A DNA stretch of 64,000 bases from Paenibacillus sp. 481 (GTDB lineage: Bacteria; Bacillota; Bacilli; Paenibacillales; Paenibacillaceae). The stretch covers positions 62,001 through 126,000 of the forward strand of contig NZ_CP075175.1 in NCBI RefSeq assembly GCF_021223605.1, written 5' to 3'. Shown here in pieces: positions 53,304-62,132 of this stretch (position 1 is the first letter of the stretch; each line of letters begins with the position of its first letter). Both the position numbers and the translations under genes were made by a program. A model generated the notes under the pieces. It saw only the letters and a program-made list of their open reading frames with translations. It was not told where the DNA came from and searched no databases.

Positions 53304-54749
53304 CTAATACAAGAGGCGGATTATGTCCGCACCTTTAATAATTGATAATGGTTTTGCGACGAGTCGCCCACTTTCAAGCTGATGCTCGAACATAACGAGC
53401 ATCGTCGTATCGGTTAAGCTGTCTGCCGGCAGGAAACGCAGCAATGATACGGTCTCATGACATCTTTTTACGATATTATCCAGCATAAGCTGCTGCCCAG
53501 ACTGATCCGTAATCGCAAACTGACCTTGATCGGTCTGCCTAATATCCGCGACATGGAGCAGCATAACGGGATGTTTGTCAGCCAGTGGATTTTTCAACTG
53601 ATTTTTAACTAGCTTGATCACTTCAGCGTACGATTGATGCGCCTTCGCTGGAATTGCCGCCACATCTTGCGGTGTGATCGGTCTAGAGGTCATTTCGTCC
53701 CAGCGCACTCTGCGGTTGTAGTCGCCTGGATAGCGATACAACGCTTTCACGAGGGCCACATCAAAAAAGCTGTCATCCTCGTGCATATGCTTCGCTGCTT
53801 TATAAGGGCGATATTGCACCGTGCGATGAATATCGTTGCTTTCTTTTTCCACCCAATAGCCGACGTCAACAAATTCTTGTCGCGCTGGATTGTCCATGCT
53901 TATGAAAGCGAGTTGGACTAACTCGACCTGCTCCGTCATGAGGCCGAATTGCTTGAGTTCGGCTAATTGCCATGCATGACCAAGCCATTCTTCAATGGTA
54001 GATTCGTGATCAAGCGCTAAGTCTGGATCAGCGAGTCTAGCCGTTAAATGTGCCCGCCCTTTTTTAATAAAGGCATGTATAAGTGTTAATTGGTCCATCG
54101 CATACGTGTAACCAACCTCTCGATCCTTCGCCTTACCGATCAGTAAAGCGAATAGACGCAACTCTGCTTGCGCGCCTGATAAATAATAATTGCCCAACTG
54201 CTTAATATGCTCGTTTATCGTCTTTAACACTTTATTATCAATGGTGCCTAGCCCGCCACGAACGAGTGATAGCGTTAACTTTTCTAATAAATCTAATCCT
54301 TCTAATTGGGCTTGAATCTTCTTCTTGAGCGCTGATTTATTTACTTTTTTCGGCTTAGCTGGTGTGCCTTCACCCTCAGCAGCTTCTTTCGTTTTTTTCT
54401 CTTCACGCTTCTCTGCTTTTTCACGCTTTGCAACAATATCCTCAGGAATCGTAGCGACAACGAACTTCTCGCCCTGAATATAAGCGTATAATAGGCCTAG
54501 CGCGTGTTTGCATGGAAGTTGACGGCTCGGGCAAGAACAACGCAGCACCGGCTTTTCCGGATGAATAAAGTCAGCTGAACATTCATAATTGGACTTCCCG
54601 CTGCCCGAACATTCCCCGAATAGCAATGCTCCATCCTCCGAGTGATTCAGTTGAACGAAGCTGCGTTTTTTAACGAGTCCTTGCGCATTTTTGATGGCTG
54701 CGCTATTTGGTGCAAGGGAATCAACATACGATTCTGTTATTTCGATCAA
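53304..54749 (-). CDS. SWIM zinc-finger protein (YehQ-like)
   Basis: A 481-residue protein with an N-terminal SWIM zinc finger. The C-x-C-x6-C-x-H pattern (RCSCPSRQLPCKHALGLLY) lies near residues 70-90. A Lys/Glu-rich linker follows at about 110-150 (KAEKREEKKTKEAAEGEG), then a helical domain. SWIM fingers bind DNA or proteins. It starts at a TTG with AGGAGG eight bases upstream and opens the five-gene unit. No catalytic motif is seen beyond the zinc finger. Confidence 0.85.
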   Translation of the reverse strand: MIEITESYVDSLAPNSAAIKNAQGLVKKRSFVQLNHSEDGALLFGECSGSGKSNYECSADFIHPEKPVLRCSCPSRQLPCKHALGLLYAYIQGEKFVVATIPEDIVAKREKAEKREEKKTKEAAEGEGTPAKPKKVNKSALKKKIQAQLEGLDLLEKLTLSLVRGGLGTIDNKVLKTINEHIKQLGNYYLSGAQAELRLFALLIGKAKDREVGYTYAMDQLTLIHAFIKKGRAHLTARLADPDLALDHESTIEEWLGHAWQLAELKQFGLMTEQVELVQLAFISMDNPARQEFVDVGYWVEKESNDIHRTVQYRPYKAAKHMHEDDSFFDVALVKALYRYPGDYNRRVRWDEMTSRPITPQDVAAIPAKAHQSYAEVIKLVKNQLKNPLADKHPVMLLHVADIRQTDQGQFAITDQSGQQLMLDNIVKRCHETVSLLRFLPADSLTDTTMLVMFEHQLESGRLVAKPLSIIKGADIIRLLY

Positions 54750-54778
54750 TTCAAACCCCTCCTACTCCCAATTGCATG

Positions 54779-55420
54779 TTAGGTAAAAAACAATTCTGGA
54801 AAATCGCGCTGATACGACTTGTACATGACATATCTCTGCAAACCTCTAACCCGATCCAACGCTACTTTGGCAAAATGCAGTGCCTGCTCGCGATTATGTT
54901 GACGCAGCTCAAGTTCGGATAGAAGTGCATATTTCATCCAAGGCTTTGAAATTTGCTCAATAAGCCGGCTTGCTGCATCGAACTGTCCCTGTTCAATTAG
55001 CATGATAGATTTGTAGTATTGCTTATAAACTAGCGGCTTAATATACTCGATTTCATCTGCCGCCGTTAAAATCTCTTTTTTGTACAGCGCATGTAAAACT
55101 TTATATAACGCCTGCCGATCAGGCTGCTTATGCTTGTGCAATATTTGTTCGATACATCTCTTCACTTCATCATCATGCTGGTTGCCCAACGCATAAATGA
55201 GGTAAATGTCGACATTTTGCTTCTCGTTCAATAAATATTTTTCGATTCGATTCACATTCGTCGTCCATAAAATCGTATAAACGGTAGGTATAAACCCAAA
55301 AAGGACAACCCCAAAAATAGTTACAAAAACCAACCATGTCTCTACATCCATCAAGAACATGGTCAAACTAATGACAAATACAAGGGATAAAGAAACATAA
55401 TTCTTTTGCGTAGAACTCAA
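54779..55420 (-). CDS. Membrane protein with helical-repeat C-terminus
   Basis: A 213-residue protein with two N-terminal membrane helices (SLVFVISLTMFLMDV and LVFVTIFGVVLFGFIPTVY) and a cytoplasmic helical part that looks TPR-like (YYKSIMLIEQGQFDAASRLI). The TTG start follows AAGGAG. It lies 29 bp upstream of the SWIM gene on the same strand, so it could belong to the same transcript, but it also occurs as a general housekeeping type in Bacilli. Function unknown. Confidence 0.7.
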   Translation of the reverse strand: MSSTQKNYVSLSLVFVISLTMFLMDVETWLVFVTIFGVVLFGFIPTVYTILWTTNVNRIEKYLLNEKQNVDIYLIYALGNQHDDEVKRCIEQILHKHKQPDRQALYKVLHALYKKEILTAADEIEYIKPLVYKQYYKSIMLIEQGQFDAASRLIEQISKPWMKYALLSELELRQHNREQALHFAKVALDRVRGLQRYVMYKSYQRDFPELFFT

Positions 55421-55583
55421 GTGTTCATTCTCCTTATGACAACATATTGACTAGAAGGTAATGAATCTCTTTCTCACTTCTCTCCTCCCTATGATTCTTA
55501 TCCACATTATAGCAGTTTTTCTCCTATATATGCTATTTTCCCCGATATATCGACATTTTTGTTCGCGTCGCTGTCCGTAAAAA

Positions 55584-55610
55584 ACCGCTAGACCTAAAGG
55601 GTCCAGCGGT
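55584..55610. terminator. Terminator after the lipoprotein gene
   Basis: ACCGCTAGACC pairs with GGGTCCAGCGGT around TAA; the plus-strand side is preceded by a run of A, giving T after the stem on the minus strand. Confidence 0.75.
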
Positions 55611-55624
55611 TAGCACCATATTAC

Positions 55625-56479
55625 TTACTTGGCGTTGAGCGCCTCTTGCGGCACTTTGATTTCGCCAACTTCGTTATGTTTCGAAAATGCTCCTGTGATG
55701 ACCATATCCAACGTCACGTTCTGGCCGTCTTGCTCCATATCCATCACCATATTCACATCGGATTTGGTCGGTAAAAATGTTGCTTTGTTTACCGCATACG
55801 ACATCTTGATGCTCTTAATGTTCATCTGTTCCAACATGGAAGCCGTTTGCGGATTATTACCAGCTTGGCTCATCAATGATTTCGCTAACTCCTTGACGCC
55901 GTTACCAGAAAGTTCAGCTGCTAACACATATTCACCGCCAGCTTCCGATACTTTTGTATCTTTAGCAATCGTCTTGAATTGCTCAAGCTGCTTCTCTGGA
56001 TTAGCCGAGCCTTCCATCTGAGCTGTTATTTCAGCCGTTGCCTCCGCAGGAAGCTTCGTCCATTGTCCATTGATTTGCATGAACACGCCGTCTTTGGTGA
56101 CGTATTGCTTAATACTTTGCTCCGGTTGTCCTGGGAGTGTCATTTGCATCTCTTGCACCATTTGTAGCGGATCTTTCGTCATATCGATTTTCGATTTGAT
56201 ATCGATCTTTTGCTCTTGCTTCTGCTCACCTTGTTTAATGACAATGTTCTGTTTAATTTGCGCATCCATTGAAAAGTTCTTCAAGCCTTTGCTTGCTTCA
56301 GTAGATTTCTGGATGAATTCATCAACCGTTGGTAGCGCCGCTGCTTTATCTGCTGTCTGTGACGCACCCGATTGGTCTGCTGCTTTCGTATTACCCCCGT
56401 TAGTGTTCTTGTCGTTCCCGCAAGCTGTAAGCCCTACTAACAAAATTGCTCCTAATAGCACTGCTGTCCATTTCTTCAA
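55625..56479 (-). CDS. Lipoprotein, DUF6612-like
   Basis: A 284-residue lipoprotein with a classic signal peptide and lipobox (LLVGLTAC), cut before Cys20. The mature part has a Ser/Thr/Gly-rich linker and then a beta-rich fold like LolA/LppX-type lipid-binding folds (SMDAQIKQNIVIKQGEQKQE, then QYVTKDGVFMQINGQW). Proteins of this type on the outer face of the membrane often bind hydrophobic ligands. The family name is from memory. A terminator follows. Confidence 0.82.
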   Translation of the reverse strand: MKKWTAVLLGAILLVGLTACGNDKNTNGGNTKAADQSGASQTADKAAALPTVDEFIQKSTEASKGLKNFSMDAQIKQNIVIKQGEQKQEQKIDIKSKIDMTKDPLQMVQEMQMTLPGQPEQSIKQYVTKDGVFMQINGQWTKLPAEATAEITAQMEGSANPEKQLEQFKTIAKDTKVSEAGGEYVLAAELSGNGVKELAKSLMSQAGNNPQTASMLEQMNIKSIKMSYAVNKATFLPTKSDVNMVMDMEQDGQNVTLDMVITGAFSKHNEVGEIKVPQEALNAK

Positions 56480-56674
56480 GTGAAGTTCCTCCTAAGATTT
56501 GTATTCTTAATCATCATACAAAATGTACCATAGTCACTGACAGGGAATACGGACCTAATGCGACAAAATTAGAGCCCTAATAATATAGTTATTTGGAACT
56601 ATATTCCTCTTCATTTCCATTCCGAGCTTGCAAATGTATAATAGGTTTGACCTCATCCACAAAGGAGTCTTCAC

Positions 56675-57238
56675 TTGAAAAATCTTTTAATTACAGGCTA
56701 TCGTGCGCACGAGCTTGGTATTTACAACAATAAACACAAAGGAATTCCCTACATCCGCAAAGCAATTACGGCTAAGCTTATTCCGCTAGTCGAGGATGGC
56801 TTGGAATGGGTGATTACACCTGGACAATACGGGATCGATCTGTGGGCGTTAGAAGCTGCAATTTCCTTACAAGTACAATACCCACATTTAAAATGTTCGA
56901 TGATTACGGCCTACAGTCAACCTGAGGAGCAATGGAGCGAGGAGAAAAAAACTTATTTCGAGGAAATTCGGAAACAAGTTGATTATTATGGCGTAGTGAG
57001 CAAAGGGCCGTATAGCGGAAAATGGCAGTTCGTTGCCCGCGATGATTTGTTGTTCCGTAAGACAGACGGCATTTTGCTCGTGTATGACGATGATGCTCGT
57101 GAAGCAAGCCCCAAATTTGTAAAAGAGCGCGCGTTGAGCAAGCAGGCGCAAGACGGCTATATTTATTTAAATATCGGTTCAGAGGAAATTCAGGCAATCG
57201 CCGATGATGAGGCTCTTAATGAAATTAGTGAATATTAA
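56675..57238 (+). CDS. ypsA: YpsA-type SLOG-family protein
   Basis: A 187-residue Rossmann-like protein of the YpsA/DUF1273 group. Typical are the start LLITGYRAHELGIYN, the middle ITPGQYGIDLWALEAA and DGILLVYDDD. SLOG folds bind nucleotide-derived ligands. In Bacillus subtilis YpsA affects cell division when overproduced, a fact known from that species. The start is a TTG with AAAGGAG upstream. It is the only plus-strand gene in this part and ends at a terminator shared with desR. Confidence 0.9.
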   Translation: MKNLLITGYRAHELGIYNNKHKGIPYIRKAITAKLIPLVEDGLEWVITPGQYGIDLWALEAAISLQVQYPHLKCSMITAYSQPEEQWSEEKKTYFEEIRKQVDYYGVVSKGPYSGKWQFVARDDLLFRKTDGILLVYDDDAREASPKFVKERALSKQAQDGYIYLNIGSEEIQAIADDEALNEISEY

Positions 57239-57266
57239 ATGGGATTGATCCATAGAAACACGAAAA

Positions 57267-57310
57267 AGGCAGTTAGAAGTGTCTACATCTTTACACACTC
57301 CTGACTGCCT
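57267..57310. terminator. Terminator between ypsA and desR
   Basis: AGGCAGTTAGAAGTGT pairs with ACACACTCCTGACTGCCT with a few bulges, between two converging genes. Confidence 0.6.
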
Positions 57311-57335
57311 CGCCATCGTATACGTTTATCTTATT

Positions 57336-57935
57336 TTATTTAAACCAACCTTTTTCATTGAAACGCATAATCGCTTCGATTCGGTTACTAACGTTAAGCT
57401 TATCCAAAATAACCGAAATATAATTGCGAACTGTGCCCGTTGTAATAAACAATTGGTCTGCAATTTCTTTCGTATTTTTACCATCAGCGATCAGACCGAG
57501 CACTTCTTTTTCACGCTCGGTTAACGGGTTTTCTTCACTGTACGCGTCATCAACGAGCTCCGGCGCATAAATGCGTCTACCCGCCATGATGCTACGAATT
57601 GAATCCGCCAATTCTTCACTCGGGCTGTCTTTTAACAAATACCCATGCGCGCCAGCCTTTAGCGCCCGTTCAAAATACCCCGATCTCGCAAATGTAGTAA
57701 GGATCATGATTTTGCAGCCACAGCCCTTCAGTTCCTCTGCCGCTTCCAAGCCGCTTTTCGCTGGCATCTCAATGTCCATAATACAAATATCCGGTTTATG
57801 CAGTCGAACGAGTTCAACGGCTTCCTCGCCATTTCTTGCTTTGCCAACGACGCTCATATCTTCTTCCAGATCAAGCAAAGATGAGAGCGCGCCTAGCAGC
57901 ATTCGCTGGTCTTCGGCAATTACGATTCGAATCAT
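57336..57935 (-). CDS. desR: Response regulator DesR-like
   Basis: A 199-residue NarL/FixJ response regulator. The phosphorylated Asp is in ICIMDIEMPAKSG near residue 54, and the C-terminal LuxR-type HTH is LTEREKEVLGLIADGKNTKE with VRNYISVILDKL. In Bacillus subtilis DesR turns on the des gene in the cold. It overlaps the kinase desK, and des lies upstream, the same order as in B. subtilis. Confidence 0.9.
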   Translation of the reverse strand: MIRIVIAEDQRMLLGALSSLLDLEEDMSVVGKARNGEEAVELVRLHKPDICIMDIEMPAKSGLEAAEELKGCGCKIMILTTFARSGYFERALKAGAHGYLLKDSPSEELADSIRSIMAGRRIYAPELVDDAYSEENPLTEREKEVLGLIADGKNTKEIADQLFITTGTVRNYISVILDKLNVSNRIEAIMRFNEKGWFK

Positions 57936-59068
57936 ATCCCCTCCTCCTTTTCCGGTTGTTTCACTACGTTTGGTACTTTGATGATAACCATCGTTCCGTT
58001 ATCCGATACCATTTCCAAACTGCCATTTACAAATTCAAGCCGTTCTTTCATACCCCTGAGCCCATTCCCGCTTACGTATGGGGAATTATTCTGGATGCCA
58101 ATTCCGTTGTCCTTGACTTTTATGCTTAGCTCCGTGCGCGATGGCTCGATCGAAATCGAACAAGCAGAAGCATTACTATGCTTGACAACGTTCGTTACAG
58201 CTTCCTTCAGACACATACTCAATACGTTTTCGTTCAATAAAGACGTATTCGTCAATACAACGTCGCCTTCTAGCGTAAACTCCATCTGCGCAGCCTTCAA
58301 AATTTGTCGCACCCGAAACATCTCGTCCTCAAGCCGCGTGCCACGCATTTGGGTAACCATTTCCCTAACTTCCTTTAACGCACTTCGTGCTGCTTGACGC
58401 ACATCTTTTAATTCGGCTTGCGCTTGGGCGGGGTTCTTCGTGATCAGTTTACCTGCCAGATCACTCTTTAACCCAATCAAGGAAAGCTTCTGCCCCAATG
58501 TATCGTGCAAATCACGAGCAATCCGCTGCCGCTCCTCCAGCTTCACAAGCTCGGAAATCTTTTTGTTCGCATCCTCAAGTTGACCTTCAAGTTGTTCGCG
58601 TTTGTTACGGTTGTAAGTCGTTACAGGCAGAAGAATAATGCCAATCAGACAAACAATGACGAACGGAAATTGCGAAACTAGAATCGGGTTCTTCGTCACT
58701 AACCCATAATTGATCGCAGTAATTGTCGTGACCAAATGAACGGTATATAGCGTAAAAAAGCCGATTCGATGTTGTATATTCCCAATGAAAAACGCTAGAA
58801 ATAGGGAGAAATACACGTAACTGAACAACAACGTCATCGTAACGGAAATTAACAATTGGACGGATGTCCAAAAATAGACCAGCCAGCCTCTAGAAGCAAA
58901 AGCAAGCATGTAACAGGCGAAAAACACCAAAATCATAACTACGCCGATGACGATTTGGTAAGTGGAAGAGGAACGAAATATAAAATAAAAGGGGAGGATG
59001 TAAAAGACGACCCATACATATGGACTAAGACCTGTGCTTTTTTGAAAAATTTGATACCATTTCTGCAT
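57932..59068 (-). CDS. desK: Membrane thermosensor histidine kinase DesK-like
   Basis: A 378-residue kinase with about five membrane helices in the first 150 residues. The phosphorylated His is in RIARDLHDTLGQKLSLIG (HisKA_3 type), then the ATP-binding part with EAVTNVVKHSNASAC and KDNGIGIQNNSPYVSGNGLR. DesK senses membrane order and phosphorylates DesR. GCGGAGGG precedes the ATG. A strong hairpin lies between des and desK, so the kinase may be expressed below des or from its own promoter. Confidence 0.9.
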   Translation of the reverse strand: MQKWYQIFQKSTGLSPYVWVVFYILPFYFIFRSSSTYQIVIGVVMILVFFACYMLAFASRGWLVYFWTSVQLLISVTMTLLFSYVYFSLFLAFFIGNIQHRIGFFTLYTVHLVTTITAINYGLVTKNPILVSQFPFVIVCLIGIILLPVTTYNRNKREQLEGQLEDANKKISELVKLEERQRIARDLHDTLGQKLSLIGLKSDLAGKLITKNPAQAQAELKDVRQAARSALKEVREMVTQMRGTRLEDEMFRVRQILKAAQMEFTLEGDVVLTNTSLLNENVLSMCLKEAVTNVVKHSNASACSISIEPSRTELSIKVKDNGIGIQNNSPYVSGNGLRGMKERLEFVNGSLEMVSDNGTMVIIKVPNVVKQPEKEEGI

Positions 59069-59107
59069 GGTTCCCTCCGCTCTCGCAGATTGTCTCTAAA
59101 GAAATAG

Positions 59108-59153
59108 TAACGTGCAAGCGTATGGAGTGATGCACCGATACGCTTGCACGTTA
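59108..59153 (-). terminator. Strong hairpin between des and desK
   Basis: TAACGTGCAAGCGTAT pairs perfectly (16 bp) with ATACGCTTGCACGTTA. It is likely the terminator of des, with partial read-through to desKR. Confidence 0.8.
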
Positions 59154-59186
59154 TTTATTTGTAAGACACGCTGTGCAAGTACTTAT

Positions 59187-60209
59187 TTATTTGGTCGCTA
59201 TCCGGTTCGGATTGCGAAGGATGTGCTTCAATTGTTTAAAGCTTACAAAAGTGTTCGTCTCCTCATCCCACAAGCTGAAACGAAGTGATTTCAAGCTTGT
59301 ACGCAACGTAATCGTCGTTGCTTGATGCAACGGAGGCGTCTCATTATGCGCCTGCTCCAAATTGTAGTTCGGCACTTTCGGGCTCAAATGGTGCACGTGG
59401 TGGAAACCGATGTTACCCGTAATCCATTGTAACACTTTTGGCAACTTATAATAAGAACTACCTTCCACAGCTGCTTTCACGTAGCTCCACTCATCATCAT
59501 GCTCAAAGTAAGAGTCCTCAAACTGATGCTGTACATAAAACAACCAAATACCTAACATTCCAGATACAAGGAAAATCGGTCCTTGAATCATCACAAACGC
59601 CTGCCAACCAATAAGCCAACACATGAAAGCATACAAAGCTACCAACAACACATTCGTAATATAAGTGCTCACACGTTCTTTCGTCTTTGCTCCTTTACGA
59701 TTGAAACGGTAAGTAACTAGGAAAATAAAAATCGGTCCAAGGATAAGCATGACGAACGGATTGCGATAAATACGATATGCAATACGTGTGGATAACGGAG
59801 ACGCAACGTACTCGTCCACAGTCAGAACCCACATATCACCTACTCCGCGTTTATCCAGATTGCTGCTTGTTGCATGATGGATAGAATGCGTATTTTTCCA
59901 TTGTTGGTACGGACATAGGGTCAATACCCCCGTGATGGTACCTAATATATCATTTGCTACACGACTTTTGAAGAACGATTGGTGACAACAGTCATGAAAA
60001 ATTATAAACGTTCGAATCACAAATCCAGCAGCAACAATCGTAATCGGAAGAGTAATCCAATAAGATACCGAAAGGCTTAAATAAGCGGCGTACCATAGTA
60101 AAAATAAAGGTCCTAGCGTGTTTATAATCTGTCGAACACTTCTCCTCATATCAACCTTTTCATAAGGTACCATGCTTTTTTTCAAGTTGGATTGTTTGGC
60201 TTGAGTCAT
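59187..60209 (-). CDS. des: Membrane fatty acid desaturase Des-like
   Basis: A 340-residue membrane desaturase that puts a double bond into phospholipid acyl chains (delta-5 in B. subtilis). All three histidine boxes are present: HDCCH at about residue 73, HSIHH at about 108, and HHVHH at about 272. Four or more membrane helices surround them. It is followed by desK and desR, so it is probably the target gene of this cold-shock pair. The start has TAGGAGG upstream. Confidence 0.93.
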   Translation of the reverse strand: MTQAKQSNLKKSMVPYEKVDMRRSVRQIINTLGPLFLLWYAAYLSLSVSYWITLPITIVAAGFVIRTFIIFHDCCHQSFFKSRVANDILGTITGVLTLCPYQQWKNTHSIHHATSSNLDKRGVGDMWVLTVDEYVASPLSTRIAYRIYRNPFVMLILGPIFIFLVTYRFNRKGAKTKERVSTYITNVLLVALYAFMCWLIGWQAFVMIQGPIFLVSGMLGIWLFYVQHQFEDSYFEHDDEWSYVKAAVEGSSYYKLPKVLQWITGNIGFHHVHHLSPKVPNYNLEQAHNETPPLHQATTITLRTSLKSLRFSLWDEETNTFVSFKQLKHILRNPNRIATK

Positions 60210-60291
60210 GTTTATGTATTCCTCCTAAATATGACGCGACACGCGCCGCGTTGCAAACGTATCCGTGCATTAATGTTTACTTTCTGAGTTT

Positions 60292-60320
60292 ATTATAAGA
60301 AATGCAGGCGGCGTGTTGAA
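60292..60320 (-). promoter_or_regulatory. Promoter of des
   Basis: On the minus strand TTCAAC (60315-60320) and TATAAT (60292-60297) are exactly 17 bp apart, about 80 bp before the des start. The weak -35 fits an activated promoter. Confidence 0.65.
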
Positions 60321-60343
60321 GTCATAAACGTCAAGTATAGGGC

Positions 60344-60357
60344 ATGACAAATGTCAT
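60344..60357 (-). promoter_or_regulatory. Candidate DesR binding palindrome
   Basis: ATGACA-AA-TGTCAT is a perfect inverted repeat about 24 bp upstream of the -35. A related half-site pair (GTCATAAACGTCAA, 60321-60334) lies next to the -35. Two adjacent sites fit cooperative binding by phosphorylated DesR. The palindrome also overlaps the last codons of the methyltransferase gene. Confidence 0.5.
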
Positions 60358-61169
60358 ATAGGTGAATCCCCTTCTTTTACGGCTTTCCAAATGGTCCATC
60401 TATCTTTTTCAACAATCTGTTGATCATTGTCACTGAGTTGCTCGCGCACAACCTGTACGAGCTCTGCAAGTTGTACATCGCTTAATTCATGTAAGATTGA
60501 ACGCCCTGTCCGATGGAGTAAATCGTCAGTCAGCGTCTGGATATCGGAATACATCTGCCTTGTTTCCCATAACTGATGTACTTCAATACATTCATATTTA
60601 AACCCGGCTGCTTGCAAAGCTTGAACAACGATGTGGTTTGAATGTCTACGAGCTACCTCTATTGTCGCCAATTCAGGAAATGTAGAAAAGAAATATCCTC
60701 TGATATGGGTTGAAGTACCTTCTAACAAACAATCCTCAGGCGTTCGATTTTGGACAACAAGGGTTCCACCCTGTTTTAATAGCCGATACGCTTCTTCAAA
60801 ACAAACTTGCAAATCTTGGTCTTGGATATGATGTATGATTGCCCGTTGCAGCACGATATCATACTGTTCACAAGGTAATGTGGTATCTAAGGCGTTGCCC
60901 ACCGAAAATTGAATGTTGGGATAAGATTGACTGTTTTCTCTAGCTGAAACGAGCATCTGCTCTGAAAAATCAACTCCTGTTACACACTCCGCGCCCATTT
61001 CAGCAAGTGCCTTGGAATAAATTCCACCTCCACACCCTATATCGACAACTTGTTTTTGCCTAACGTTAACGATGTCATTTATTTTTGCGATCCATGTTGC
61101 ATCTGCTTCTCTTTTTGCATAGGTAGAACGATTTTTTTCATCATGAAAATGGATTGACACCAACATCAT
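60354..61169 (-). CDS. SAM-dependent methyltransferase
   Basis: A class I methyltransferase of 271 residues. The SAM-binding motif I VVDIGCGGGIYSKALAEMGA is near residue 42, with acidic loop VTGVDFSEQML, and motif IV QYDIVLQRAIIHHI. The substrate is not known; the fold is like UbiE/Coq5-type small-molecule methyltransferases. The start is one of two adjacent ATGs near AAAGGGG, spacing tight, so a TTG two codons further is also possible. It stands alone between pxpA and des. Confidence 0.85.
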   Translation of the reverse strand: MMLVSIHFHDEKNRSTYAKREADATWIAKINDIVNVRQKQVVDIGCGGGIYSKALAEMGAECVTGVDFSEQMLVSARENSQSYPNIQFSVGNALDTTLPCEQYDIVLQRAIIHHIQDQDLQVCFEEAYRLLKQGGTLVVQNRTPEDCLLEGTSTHIRGYFFSTFPELATIEVARRHSNHIVVQALQAAGFKYECIEVHQLWETRQMYSDIQTLTDDLLHRTGRSILHELSDVQLAELVQVVREQLSDNDQQIVEKDRWTIWKAVKEGDSPI

Positions 61170-61287
61170 CCCCTTTAAGTTTCATTGTATGAAACTAAGT
61201 TCCGCTATATAAAATGATCATACTGTGGAAGCGAGGGAATATCAATACGTTATTTATAACGAAGATGAAATTATTCATACAACAAGT

Positions 61288-61317
61288 AAAAGCCCTGTAC
61301 CATTGTACAGGGCTTTT
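61288..61317. terminator. Bidirectional terminator after pxpA
   Basis: AAAAGCCCTGTAC pairs perfectly with GTACAGGGCTTTT around CATT. Confidence 0.92.
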
Positions 61318-61323
61318 AACCGT

Positions 61324-62115
61324 TTACTGCTGCTTCAATTCGTTTACATTATGTATGGATCTGATCGATTTAAGTTGAATCCCTTCTAATATAAGCATTT
61401 CTCTGATTGTGCTGGCAAAGTGCAGCGCATGCGCTCCATCTCCGTGTATGCATATCGTCTCGGCTTTCATGTTTATTTCGATATCATTGCGTGCGCATAC
61501 GGTGCCCTTTTTCACCATCTGTATAACTTGACTGGCGGCTTGAGCAGCATCGTTAATTAACGCATCCGGCTCGTTCCTCGGTGTGAGGCTTCCATCCTGA
61601 CAGTAAGTCCGGTCTGCGAACACTTCACTTGCCGTCTTCAGCCCAATGCTCGCTCCCGCACGAATGAATTCGCTACCTGAAAGACCGTATAACACAAGCT
61701 CGGGATTGACCTTGTACACCGCTTCCGCTATCGCTTGGGCAAGCTGCTTATGTTGCGCAGCCATATTATATAGGGCGCCGTGCGGCTTCACGTGCTGCAT
61801 AACACCACCTTCGGAGCGAACGAATCCGTCGAGCGCGCCAATTTGGTATACCGTCATGTCATACGCTTCTGTGGGCGTAATATTCATGTTGCGGCGCCCG
61901 AAACCTATTAAATCAGGCAATCCGGGATGCGCACCGATGGCTACTTGCTTATTCAAGGCCATTTCGACTGTTTTTCGCATCGTACTTGGGTCACCTGCAT
62001 GATATCCGCAAGCGATGTTAATAGACGTAACAAGATCGAGTATCGCTTCATCGTTACCTATCGTATAGGCACCGAAGCTTTCCCCCATATCACAATTTAG
62101 ATCGACGCTAAGCAT
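61324..62115 (-). CDS. pxpA: 5-oxoprolinase subunit A
   Basis: A 263-residue LamB/YcsF family protein, the A subunit of the ATP-dependent 5-oxoprolinase that opens pyroglutamate to glutamate. Seen are the start [46 protein letters not shown] and the late [11 protein letters not shown] chose ATG 62115, with AAGGAGGTCG upstream. It is the last of the pxpB-pxpC-pxpA genes and is followed by a terminator. Confidence 0.93.
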   Translation of the reverse strand: MLSVDLNCDMGESFGAYTIGNDEAILDLVTSINIACGYHAGDPSTMRKTVEMALNKQVAIGAHPGLPDLIGFGRRNMNITPTEAYDMTVYQIGALDGFVRSEGGVMQHVKPHGALYNMAAQHKQLAQAIAEAVYKVNPELVLYGLSGSEFIRAGASIGLKTASEVFADRTYCQDGSLTPRNEPDALINDAAQAASQVIQMVKKGTVCARNDIEINMKAETICIHGDGAHALHFASTIREMLILEGIQLKSIRSIHNVNELKQQ

Positions 62116-62132
62116 GTTGCGACCTCCTTCTT

